Source of the DNA: a virus
DNA length: 21,464 nt
Strand: one strand, 5' to 3'
IMG/VR virus record: IMGVR_UViG_3300025085_000234
Coordinates: 1-21,464 of that record
Under the pieces are notes generated by a model. It was not told the origin of the DNA. It ran no database searches and was given only the letters and a program-made list of their open reading frames with translations. Positions 6,393 through 13,190 of the stretch are shown piece after piece (position 1 is the stretch's first letter; each line of letters begins with the position of its first letter). Position numbers and translations under genes: made by a program.

Positions 6393-6680
6393 ATGGCAAT
6401 AGAAGAAACGTTAAAATCACGAAAAGGTAGATATGGTAGAGCTACAGATAATGCTCTAGTATCACAATCATTAATGGATGTGGTAAGACACAATGGTCCT
6501 TCATTTAAAGAATGGAGTGATTTGCATAAGATGATTGTTCAAATGATATTCAGTAAAATTTCTAGAATGGCATGTGGTGATCCGGATTATGTTGACAACA
6601 TACATGATGTTATAGGTTATGCAAAGCTATTAGAAAATTATTTAATCGATAAAGAAAAAGGAGTACCTCATGATAATTGA
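6393..6680 (+). CDS. Small conserved phage protein (DUF6378-like)
   Basis: A 95-aa helical protein. The ATG at 6393 (MAIEETLKSRKGRYG) is preferred over an in-frame TTG at 6381, because GGAG lies 6 bases before the ATG. The pattern RKGRYG, then ...WSDLHKMIVQMIFSKISRMACGDPDYVDNIHDVIGYAKLL (described by its ends) resembles the DUF6378 group of phage proteins of unknown function that often sit among nucleotide and replication genes. No catalytic residues are known. It overlaps the methyltransferase start by 11 bases. Confidence 0.65.
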   Translation: MAIEETLKSRKGRYGRATDNALVSQSLMDVVRHNGPSFKEWSDLHKMIVQMIFSKISRMACGDPDYVDNIHDVIGYAKLLENYLIDKEKGVPHDN

Positions 6681-7536
6681 TAAAGAAACATTAGGCCCTA
6701 AGCCTATATTAGCAAAAGGAAAATATCCTGATAATTTTTACAGCAAAGAAAATTATTGTGCCCCAGAAGTATGGTTAGGGGTATTAGAAGGAGAAAACGG
6801 GGAAAGACTTAATAAAAATGTTAGAAATAAATATTACCCCAAAGTTAATAGTAAACATATTGCTAAAACTCCTTTACATGCTATAAGATGGGCAATACAA
6901 GAATATACCGAAGAAGGTGATACTATTCTGGATCCTTTTGCTGGCTCAGGTACTACTGCCGTAGAAGCTTTTGCACAAAATAGGAATTTTATAGGAATAG
7001 AATATGAATTCTTTGATGAAGTATTAGCTCCTACATTAAAACCTTTTGCAGAAAATGACAGCAATTTGTACATGATTATGCAGGGAGATGCAGAACAAAA
7101 ATTAAAAGTTGTTCAAGATGAGAGTTGTGCTTTAGTTAATTTTTCAAACCCTTATCCTGATGGAGGGGACCATACCAAAGGTATAGGTGCTGATAATAAA
7201 CTGGAATATAAAAAGAAAGGCAATTCGGGCTTAATGAAATCTAACCAACAATATTGGGATAAGATGAAAGCTATTCAGGATCTATCTTGTAAAAAACTAA
7301 TTAAAGGTGGATTTGCTATTTTTGTTATTAAAGATATGATGAAAAATAAAGAGGTATATCAACTTCACAAAAAATTAGCAGATCTAATGCCTGATTATAT
7401 GGAGCATATAGGTACTGTAGCTTTAGACCATTATCCCCGGTCTTTATTTATGAATACCTACGAAAAGTTTTATGGGGTTAGACCCCCATTAGAGCAAGTA
7501 TGCCCAATTTTTAGGAAGATACGAAGTGCAAGCTAG
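6670..7536 (+). CDS. DNA methyltransferase (N6-adenine/N4-cytosine type)
   Basis: A 288-aa SAM-dependent methyltransferase. Motif X-like H-I-A-K-T-P-L (63-69) leads into motif I D-P-F-A-G-S-G-T-T (88-96), with acidic E111 closing the SAM pocket. Motif IV is F-S-N-P-Y-P (158-163), a variant of the [DNS]PP[YFW] signature that flips the target base. The order X-I-IV differs from the common beta class, in which IV comes before DPFxGSGTT. The S-N-P-Y form lacks the first Pro, so target choice (A or C) is open. No cognate restriction enzyme is next to it, so it is an orphan phage methylase, plausibly protecting phage DNA. It overlaps the next gene by 11 bases. Confidence 0.8.
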   Translation: MIIDKETLGPKPILAKGKYPDNFYSKENYCAPEVWLGVLEGENGERLNKNVRNKYYPKVNSKHIAKTPLHAIRWAIQEYTEEGDTILDPFAGSGTTAVEAFAQNRNFIGIEYEFFDEVLAPTLKPFAENDSNLYMIMQGDAEQKLKVVQDESCALVNFSNPYPDGGDHTKGIGADNKLEYKKKGNSGLMKSNQQYWDKMKAIQDLSCKKLIKGGFAIFVIKDMMKNKEVYQLHKKLADLMPDYMEHIGTVALDHYPRSLFMNTYEKFYGVRPPLEQVCPIFRKIRSAS

Positions 7537-8266
7537 GGGTATATCACTTAAACATGCAATCTTTAATTCGAGATATGCATTAAAAAGTATGGGTGAAGAA
7601 GTTCAAACTAAAAATTGGCAAGGGGATAAATCGCCTTTTAGTTTTATTGAGCTTTTAAATCTAACTTTAGAAGCACCATTGGCTCAAACTGAAAAAGAAG
7701 CTAGAGAAGAATGCAACCCATTTTGGCCTTGGGCAGATGAACATTTCGAGGAAAGAGTGAGTGGCATACCTTACAATCCTCCGCCAAGTCATACAAAATG
7801 GCTTAAAAAAACGGAGGAATATCTAGAAACGGACTCCAAATTTAGCCATACGTATCCCGAACGCATGTGGTCCAAGGGTTTACATAGGGCCATACGGCAT
7901 GAAATTGGGGATCTAAATGATGCGGTAGAATTATTAAAACAAGACCTCTATACCCGTCAATGTTATATACCTATTTATTTTCCAGAAGATTTATCAGCTG
8001 CAAGACAAAATAAAAGGATACCTTGTACATTGGGATGGCATATAATAGTAAGGGATAATCGTATTAACGTACATTATCCAATGAGGTCTTGTGATGCAAT
8101 AAGACATTTCCATAATGATTTATATTTTGCGAATAGATTAGCTTTATGGATTGAATCAAAATTAGATGTTGAATTGGAGATGGGATCGATCCTATTTTCT
8201 GCTACTTCTTTTCATTGCTTTACTAACGACCTATATGCTTTAAACAAATTAATCGAGAAAGGATAA
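7526..8266 (+). CDS. Thymidylate-synthase-family enzyme with dCMP-type specificity (putative dCMP hydroxymethylase)
   Basis: A 246-aa ThyA-fold protein. Catalytic C167 lies in I-P-C-T-L-G; the dUMP/dCMP phosphate arginines are R144 (YTRQCY) and R187-S-C-D190, exactly 20 residues after the Cys as in E. coli ThyA (C146 to R166). Eleven residues after R187 comes D198, where ThyA has N177. Asp at this site is the mark of T4-type dCMP hydroxymethylase (D179), and the Asn-to-Asp change is known to turn ThyA toward dCMP. The residue after the catalytic Cys is Thr, not the usual His. Start is GTG at 7526 with AGGAAG upstream, within the methyltransferase end. Product could be 5-hydroxymethyl- or 5-methyl-dCMP. 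Flanked by methylase, AsnB-like protein and dCMP deaminase. Confidence 0.7.
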   Translation: MQARGISLKHAIFNSRYALKSMGEEVQTKNWQGDKSPFSFIELLNLTLEAPLAQTEKEAREECNPFWPWADEHFEERVSGIPYNPPPSHTKWLKKTEEYLETDSKFSHTYPERMWSKGLHRAIRHEIGDLNDAVELLKQDLYTRQCYIPIYFPEDLSAARQNKRIPCTLGWHIIVRDNRINVHYPMRSCDAIRHFHNDLYFANRLALWIESKLDVELEMGSILFSATSFHCFTNDLYALNKLIEKG

Positions 8267-8349
8267 TGGACCAATTCATTTGGGATTTACTTAAGCTTCT
8301 CGTCGCTTGTATCATCATTGCTGAAATACTTTACCGGAAGGAGAAATAA
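8266..8349 (+). CDS. 27-aa single-pass membrane micro-protein
   Basis: A tiny frame coupled to the ThyA-like gene (TAATG) and ending 1 base before the AsnB-like ATG, so it fills the gap exactly. The product has an amphipathic start (MDQFIWDLL), a hydrophobic core (KLLVACIIIAEIL) and a basic end (YRKEK): a one-pass inner-membrane peptide, N-terminus out or in unknown. Its last codons carry the ribosome site (GGAGG-like AAGGAG) of the next gene, so it may in part serve as a translated leader. Confidence 0.5.
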   Translation: MDQFIWDLLKLLVACIIIAEILYRKEK

Positions 8350-8350
8350 A

Positions 8351-9691
8351 ATGTGTGGATTTTTAATATATAAAACAGAAAAAAGATTAGGGAATTTAAA
8401 AGTAGAAGAATTAAAGAATAGTCTTTCCCATAGAGGTATTGATATTTCTGTTCATAATGAACCAGGTGCATTTGTTATACATAACATGTTACCTATGACA
8501 AACTTAGTAGATTATAAACAACCTTTAATAAATCCCTACAAATGGAAGGGGATGATAGGTGCATTTACTGGGGAGATATTTAATTGGAAACAAATAAAAG
8601 AAAAATATGATTTAGATTGTAATAATGATTCTGAATTATTTGCAGATATTATGTATGGGCAAAAATCAAAAGAAAAAGTTCATGAAATGGATGGGTTTTG
8701 GAATTTCGGAGCTATACACAATGATAATATAGTAGGGGTGGTAGATTATTTATCTCAAAAACCTTTGTATTATAGAACAGATATGGAAGCACTTTGTTCA
8801 GAGCCTTATCCTTTAACTATGTTAGGTCCTGTAACAAAAGATAATATATTCTTTTCATCTATACCTAAATTTGGATATGATACTGAGGGTAATACCCCTT
8901 GGAATGAAATTAAACAAATCCCAGCTGGATCCTATTATGAGAATGGTAAAATTCATAAATATTGGAATTGGAATTTAGTAGAAGATGTACCTTTAAGAGC
9001 AGGTATATCCCGATCAGTTAGTGCAAGAATGGGAGGGGAAAGAGCCCCTGCAATTCTTTTATCTGGGGGGTTGGATAGTGCAATAATTTATCATTATGCT
9101 AAAAAAATAAATCCAGATATAAAAGTATTCCATATAGAAAATAGAGAAAATAAATATATTCAACTTCTAACTAAGAAATATGAAAAAATTAATTTATCAG
9201 ATTATACAATTAGTACAGAAGAAGCTATAAGAAGGAATCAAACCCCAGTAGATTTAGGTAGTGTACTACCCCAGGCACAATTAGCTGAGGCATTAAAAGA
9301 TAAAGGTATTCATGTAGTTTTATCTGGTGATGGATCCGATGAATTATTTTCAGGTTATGATAGAAATCTTTATTATGATAGTCAACATTCTGATATATTC
9401 CAAGAATTACCTTATTATCATAATCCAAGATTAGATCGTATTATGATGGGGTCCGTTGTAGAGCTTAGAGCCCCTTTTATGGCATCATATATAGTTAAAT
9501 ATGCTTTATCTTTAGATTTTGAAGCAAGAAGATATAAAAAGATTTTAAAAGAATTATATAAACATGCCCTTCCTACAGGTATTATATTAAGAGAAAAATT
9601 GGCTTTAAAATCAGAAAAAATAAGAAAGAAAAAGCAAAGAGATAATACTATAGAAAATATAAAGATATTTGAAAAATTATTTAGCCTATGA
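8351..9691 (+). CDS. Asparagine synthetase B-like glutamine amidotransferase
   Basis: A 446-aa protein (start at the ATG that puts C2 after Met; an in-frame ATA/ATG further upstream would bury it). The N-terminal class II glutaminase has C2, S-H-R28-G and G-E-I-F-N. E. coli N74 of the oxyanion hole is Thr here (T73), which may weaken glutamine use. The C-terminal synthetase domain has the ATP pyrophosphatase loop S238-GG-L-D-S, then S-G-D-G-S-D-E-L-F-S-G-Y (325-336) and the L-R-A-P-F substrate-site strand. It is shorter than E. coli AsnB (about 554 aa). It could make Asn for phage protein synthesis or amidate another acid, possibly a modified nucleotide given its ThyA-like and deaminase neighbours; the second is speculation. 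Confidence 0.85.
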   Translation: MCGFLIYKTEKRLGNLKVEELKNSLSHRGIDISVHNEPGAFVIHNMLPMTNLVDYKQPLINPYKWKGMIGAFTGEIFNWKQIKEKYDLDCNNDSELFADIMYGQKSKEKVHEMDGFWNFGAIHNDNIVGVVDYLSQKPLYYRTDMEALCSEPYPLTMLGPVTKDNIFFSSIPKFGYDTEGNTPWNEIKQIPAGSYYENGKIHKYWNWNLVEDVPLRAGISRSVSARMGGERAPAILLSGGLDSAIIYHYAKKINPDIKVFHIENRENKYIQLLTKKYEKINLSDYTISTEEAIRRNQTPVDLGSVLPQAQLAEALKDKGIHVVLSGDGSDELFSGYDRNLYYDSQHSDIFQELPYYHNPRLDRIMMGSVVELRAPFMASYIVKYALSLDFEARRYKKILKELYKHALPTGIILREKLALKSEKIRKKKQRDNTIENIKIFEKLFSL

Positions 9692-10164
9692 AGATTAGAA
9701 CAAAACGCGATAGTAGAATTAGCAAACATCAATATTTTTTAAAGTTAGCTAAGATTGTAGCTACAAGGGCCACTTGCCCTAGAAGAGAAGTAGGTTGTGT
9801 TATAATTAATGAAGCTGGTCATATAAAAGCTACAGGTTATAATGGGGTTCCTTCAGGATACCCTCATTGTACTGATCATCCATGTGGGGGTCATAAATCA
9901 GGAACCGGTAATAATTTAGAATCATGTATGGCTACACATGCTGAGGCCAATGCTTTACTCCAATGTGATGATGTAATGGATGTGGATATAATTTATCTAA
10001 CCGTATCTCCTTGTATAAATTGTGCAAAATTAATAGGTAATACTTCTTGTAAAATGGTAATATATTCAGAAGAGTATATTAATAAAGATGGTATCAATAT
10101 GCTTAAAAAGTTAGGTATAATAACTAAGTATGAGAGAATCATTAATCGAGAGGAAAGTCAGTGA
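9688..10164 (+). CDS. Deoxycytidylate (dCMP) deaminase
   Basis: A 158-aa zinc deaminase. Zinc and catalytic residues H84-A-E86 and P-C109-I-N-C112 are in the expected order. The insert with H60, C61, H64 and C66 (YPHCTDHPC) is typical of the second zinc site of phage T4/T2-type dCMP deaminases. It turns dCMP to dUMP for thymidylate synthesis. Because the ThyA relative here looks dCMP-specific, dUMP would go to the host thymidylate synthase. It starts by ATGA overlap with the AsnB-like gene. Deaminases of this group are usually controlled by dCTP and dTTP. Confidence 0.92.
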   Translation: MKIRTKRDSRISKHQYFLKLAKIVATRATCPRREVGCVIINEAGHIKATGYNGVPSGYPHCTDHPCGGHKSGTGNNLESCMATHAEANALLQCDDVMDVDIIYLTVSPCINCAKLIGNTSCKMVIYSEEYINKDGINMLKKLGIITKYERIINREESQ

Positions 10165-10396
10165 GTATGCAAAATCCCAAGGATGGTTGACTTATAAATT
10201 CACAAGCCCTTCTAATAGAGGGGTACCTGATAGAATCTATTTAAAAGATGGAATTTGCTTTTTTATAGAATTTAAAGCCCCTGATAAAAAAACTAGTAAG
10301 CTACAGAATAAGGTCATTAAAAGGATCCAATCTAAAGATTTCGATGTACATATTATTGATTCTTTGGAAGAAGGTAAAGATCTTTTTGTAAAATAA
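10130..10396 (+). CDS. VRR-NUC family nuclease
   Basis: An 88-aa stand-alone VRR-NUC domain (PD-(D/E)XK fold). Motifs: R30-G-V-P-D34, then F-I-E47-F-K49, then Q59 (TSKLQ), as in phage VRR-NUC proteins that act as small structure-specific endonucleases, for example on branched DNA. In many phages it lies next to a SNF2 helicase, as it does here two genes on. It overlaps the deaminase gene by 35 bases, so its start could also be the TTG or ATG slightly downstream, but the ATG at 10130 gives the complete N-terminal helix (ESLIERKVSEYAKSQGW). Confidence 0.88.
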   Translation: MRESLIERKVSEYAKSQGWLTYKFTSPSNRGVPDRIYLKDGICFFIEFKAPDKKTSKLQNKVIKRIQSKDFDVHIIDSLEEGKDLFVK

Positions 10397-10427
10397 ATTT
10401 TACAAATAGTCAAAGACATGATATAAT
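10391..10427 (+). promoter_or_regulatory. Early promoter, family copy 2
   Basis: AAATAAATTTTACA (10391-10404; TTTACA at 10399-10404), 17 bases, then TATAAT (10422-10427) preceded by TGA. From CATGATATAATGG through CCCATCAA it is nearly identical to copy 1 at 691-712. A leader hairpin (ATCAA ... TTGAT, about 10433-10456) follows. It drives the protease-like and helicase genes. Confidence 0.8.
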
Positions 10428-10471
10428 GGCCCCATCAAGTGAAATAAATCATTTGATAATATAAGGATAAA

Positions 10472-10921
10472 ATGATGAAAATTTATAACATAAAAAGAGA
10501 ACGGGGAAGGGCTAGTAATAGATTCTGTGGCCCCGCAGCTATCTCAGCTTTGACTAACAAAGACACTGCAGAGACAGCTAGGTCCCTAAGAGACAGAGGT
10601 GGCTTAAGACAGATCACAGGCACATCTGAAAGACTGCTTAAGGAAACTCTATATTACGATTATGGAATTAACCTTATCAATATAAGTGACTATTCCAAAA
10701 ATTGTATGAATCGAAGACCCACTCTAGCTAGATGGTTAAAACAAACGATCAAGTTTAGAACCAAGGGAAGAGTTTTCGTAATCATAGCAGGAAACCATTA
10801 CCAAATAATTTCAGGAAGAAGATATGTTTGTGGAATGGTAGGTGAAATATGTTCTATCCGGGATAAGAAGGTTCGGAGAAGAGCAAGAGTTGAAAAAGTC
10901 TATGAAGCTAGATCAGTCTAA
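10472..10921 (+). CDS. C39-like/papain-fold cysteine protease candidate
   Basis: A 149-aa protein with C19-G-P-A-A (NRFCGPAAISAL) near the N-terminus and G-N-H109-Y-Q-I in a strand about 90 residues later, the Cys...His arrangement of C39-like peptidases and related papain-fold proteins. The tail (about 128-145) is very basic (DKKVRRRARVEK), which could bind nucleic acid. Such genes occur in phages without known substrates; here it is the first gene after promoter copy 2, ahead of the helicase. A role in host protein cleavage or processing is inference; it might also be a deamidase or transglutaminase-like fold. Confidence 0.55.
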   Translation: MMKIYNIKRERGRASNRFCGPAAISALTNKDTAETARSLRDRGGLRQITGTSERLLKETLYYDYGINLINISDYSKNCMNRRPTLARWLKQTIKFRTKGRVFVIIAGNHYQIISGRRYVCGMVGEICSIRDKKVRRRARVEKVYEARSV

Positions 10922-12233
10922 CTTACACTCTTACCAAAAAAGAGCACTTGCGTTTATTAAACATAAGCGTAAGTGCGCTTTATTCCTGGATATGGGTTTA
11001 GGTAAATCTGTTATCGCTTTAACCGCAGCTTCAGAAATGTTAGATGACTTCCTAGTTAATAAGATCCTAGTTGTTGCACCCTTAAGGGTTTCAAATACCG
11101 TATGGAAACAAGAAGCAAATAAATGGGAACATCTTCAACATCTCAATATTTCCATAGCAACAGGATCAGCAAAAAATAGGATCCTAAGTTTACAAACCAA
11201 AGCGGACATTCATGTTATTAATAGAGAGAATGTTGACTGGCTTGTACGGACACAAAAATGGCAATGGGATATGATTATCATAGATGAATCAAGTTCATTT
11301 AAATCTATGAAGTCTAAAAGATTTAAAGCATTAAGAAAAGTAACAAAATATCTGCGAAGTGTAGTACTTCTAACAGGGACTCCTAGCCCTAATGGAATTG
11401 TAGACCTATGGTCCCAAATGTATTTAATTGACCAAGGGATGAGATTAGGAAGAACAATGACTAATTTTAGACAAAGGTTTTTACATCCAGCAGGATATAT
11501 GAGTTATTCCTGGGAACCAAACAAAGGTGCGGATAAAGAAATCCAAGAATTAATTAAAGATGTATCTATATCTATGAGCTCAGAGGATTATTTGGAGTTA
11601 CCTGAACGAATAGACCTCACAGAATATATTGAATTACCAGAAGAGATCCTAAGTCAATATAAAGAATTAGAAAAAGAATTTTTATTAGAATTAGAAGAAG
11701 GTGATATCGAAGCTTTATCTGCAGCAACATTAGCAAACAAATTACTCCAGATGTGTAATGGTGCAGTTTATGATTCTGAAGGAATAGCTCATACTATCCA
11801 TGATTTAAAAATTAAAGCTTTAAAAGAAATCATTGAAGATAACCCAAATGAGTCCTTTTTAATTGCATATAACTATAAATCGGATCACGTACGTCTCTCT
11901 AAATCCTTTCCGCAAGGTGTTTCACTTAGTAAGAGTGGTGTAGAGATTCAGGAATGGAATAAAGGTAATATAAAACTAATGTTTGCCCACCCTGCTAGTG
12001 CAGGACACGGGTTAAACTTACAAAAAGGTGGATCCTCAATTATATGGTTTGGATTAAATTGGTCATTAGAATTATATCAGCAATTTAATGCAAGGCTACA
12101 TAGACAAGGTCAAGATAAGCCTGTAAAAGTTACTCACTTGGTGGCTAAAGAAGGTATTGATGAAAAGGTAATGAAAGCAATAGGATCCAAAGCTAAGACC
12201 CAAAGAGAGTTGTTAGAGTATTTAAAAAAATAA
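10902..12233 (+). CDS. SNF2/RapA-like DNA helicase (DEAD-like superfamily 2)
   Basis: A 443-aa SF2 helicase. Motifs in order: Walker A D-M-G-L-G-K-S, Ia V-V-A-P-L-R-V, II I-I-D-E-S-S, III L-T-G-T-P, V S-A-G-H-G-L-N-L-Q, VI Q-Q-F-N-A-R-L-H-R-Q-G-Q with both arginine fingers. These SNF2 phage helicases remodel DNA or replication complexes. The ATG at 10902 is chosen: it gives MKLDQSNLHSYQKRAL, the usual N-terminus; an upstream GTG at 10842 would overlap the preceding gene by 80 bases. It forms a replication group with the primase, polymerase and VRR-NUC of this window. Confidence 0.9.
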   Translation: MKLDQSNLHSYQKRALAFIKHKRKCALFLDMGLGKSVIALTAASEMLDDFLVNKILVVAPLRVSNTVWKQEANKWEHLQHLNISIATGSAKNRILSLQTKADIHVINRENVDWLVRTQKWQWDMIIIDESSSFKSMKSKRFKALRKVTKYLRSVVLLTGTPSPNGIVDLWSQMYLIDQGMRLGRTMTNFRQRFLHPAGYMSYSWEPNKGADKEIQELIKDVSISMSSEDYLELPERIDLTEYIELPEEILSQYKELEKEFLLELEEGDIEALSAATLANKLLQMCNGAVYDSEGIAHTIHDLKIKALKEIIEDNPNESFLIAYNYKSDHVRLSKSFPQGVSLSKSGVEIQEWNKGNIKLMFAHPASAGHGLNLQKGGSSIIWFGLNWSLELYQQFNARLHRQGQDKPVKVTHLVAKEGIDEKVMKAIGSKAKTQRELLEYLKK

Positions 12234-12234
12234 T

Positions 12235-12271
12235 AAATATATTTTACAATGAGTAAAAACTTCGATACAAT
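12235..12271 (+). promoter_or_regulatory. Promoter, family copy 4
   Basis: AAATATATTTTACA (12235-12248) is an exact 14-base match to copy 1. A 17-base spacer leads to TACAAT (12266-12271). It lies in the short gap after the helicase and drives the small-gene run from 12303. Confidence 0.75.
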
Positions 12272-12302
12272 GGGGACTAATTTTAATAAGCAAGGAGGCA
12301 AC

Positions 12303-12479
12303 ATGGAACAACCTAAGAACAATAATCCCAAAGGTAATTGTTGGAACTGTGGTGAAGTAACAGGCTTTGGCCATAATCAAAAAGAACCAACCCGATATGA
12401 TACGATTATATGCTCTACTGATTGTAGAAAAGTATTAGACCGGGAAGGTTGGAAACCAAGGAGTAAAAATGGAAACTAA
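12303..12479 (+). CDS. Small zinc-binding (two CxxC-like knuckles) protein
   Basis: A 58-aa protein. The ATG at 12303 with AGGAGG 7 bases before it is the start; the in-frame ATG at 12249 lies inside the promoter. Cysteines C13-x2-C16 and C37-x3-C41 form a likely zinc site (NCWNCGE and CSTDC). Such short zinc proteins in phages often bind host RNA polymerase or nucleic acid, but no family is certain. It overlaps the next gene by 11 bases. Confidence 0.65.
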   Translation: MEQPKNNNPKGNCWNCGEVTGFGHNQKEPTRYDTIICSTDCRKVLDREGWKPRSKNGN

Positions 12480-12822
12480 AGAAGAACTTTTAAGAGGTGA
12501 TTTTGAGAATCACCTCTACGAGACTTCCAAGGGTGATGCTTTACAAGATTTTATTGATAAAGCCCTTGAGATGACAATATCTGTTGAACATGAAGTTCCT
12601 TTCCATATGGAAGGACCAGATGTATACAATTCGGATCCTAAAGTTGCTAGAGTTATAGATCAAATTATAACCTTAGGAAGATGGTTTGTGTATAATATAG
12701 ATGTTGTTGGTAAGTACAGGCTTTATGAAGAATCGTTTGCTTATAACTTTGAAAAAGAAGCATTCAATATTCTTCATGATGAATTAGGATATTATATAGA
12801 GGATGATAATGACACAAAATAA
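12469..12822 (+). CDS. Hypothetical acidic protein
   Basis: A 117-aa acidic, mostly helical protein starting METKEELLRGDF and ending in an acidic stretch (YIEDDNDTK). No conserved motif, signal or membrane segment is recognised. Overlaps on both sides place it in a coupled run of small middle genes behind promoter copy 4, a common place for host-takeover proteins. Confidence 0.6.
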   Translation: METKEELLRGDFENHLYETSKGDALQDFIDKALEMTISVEHEVPFHMEGPDVYNSDPKVARVIDQIITLGRWFVYNIDVVGKYRLYEESFAYNFEKEAFNILHDELGYYIEDDNDTK

Positions 12823-13030
12823 AAAAAATGGACAAATACATGTTCCGATACAAAATACTAATGAAAGTCATTTAGTAGGAGTAGCAGGGATAGCTTTAAT
12901 ACTACACCAACTTCAAGATTTAAAAGATGATGAATTAAGGAATCATCTTATAGAAGCTGCTCAAGAATTATGTGACGAAATAATGGCTGAGCAGGCCTTT
13001 AATCTTTCGGAGATAAATAATAATGTATAA
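12809..13030 (+). CDS. Hypothetical helical protein
   Basis: A 73-aa protein; the ATG at 12809 is preferred over that at 12803 because AGAGG then sits at normal distance. Residues 23-62 are a predicted pair of amphipathic helices (GVAGIALILHQLQDL, then HLIEAAQELCDEIM). No family recognised. It overlaps the preceding gene by 14 bases and the next (lipoprotein) by 8. Confidence 0.55.
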   Translation: MTQNKKNGQIHVPIQNTNESHLVGVAGIALILHQLQDLKDDELRNHLIEAAQELCDEIMAEQAFNLSEINNNV

Positions 13031-13190
13031 ATATTTTTGTTGGACTGTAATCTTTAGCATACTTTCCTATATAGCTATAGGTATACTATTAGTAAGTTTC
13101 CTATCAGGTTGCTCTGGATTTGATAGGATCCAATGCCAAGATTCCGATTCCGTTTATTGTGAAGGAGTAGTATCCCATGCAATACTATGA
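13023..13190 (+). CDS. Small predicted lipoprotein
   Basis: A 55-aa frame read from an ATG overlapping the preceding stop. It has a hydrophobic segment (about residues 8-27, TVIFSILSYIAIGILLVSFL) ending in the lipobox L-S-G-C30, so signal peptidase II would leave a mature 26-residue lipid-anchored peptide with two more cysteines (C38, C46) that could form a disulphide. Phage lipoproteins of this size include outer-membrane spanin subunits and superinfection-exclusion proteins. It is not in the lysis module and has no Pro-rich Rz1 tail, so exclusion is somewhat more likely; this is inference. Confidence 0.6.
   Translation: MYKYFCWTVIFSILSYIAIGILLVSFLSGCSGFDRIQCQDSDSVYCEGVVSHAIL

Noticed and set aside
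8318-8350. Upstream in-frame start for the AsnB-like gene
   Set aside because: It would place 11 residues before the catalytic Cys2, which must be N-terminal after Met removal in class II amidotransferases.
9225-9732. Minus-strand open frames opposite the AsnB-like gene
   Set aside because: They are shadows without ribosome sites and cross clear catalytic motifs of the plus-strand gene.
10842-10901. GTG start for the SNF2 helicase 20 codons upstream
   Set aside because: No ribosome site fits, and it adds an 80-base overlap with the preceding gene and residues outside the family N-terminus.
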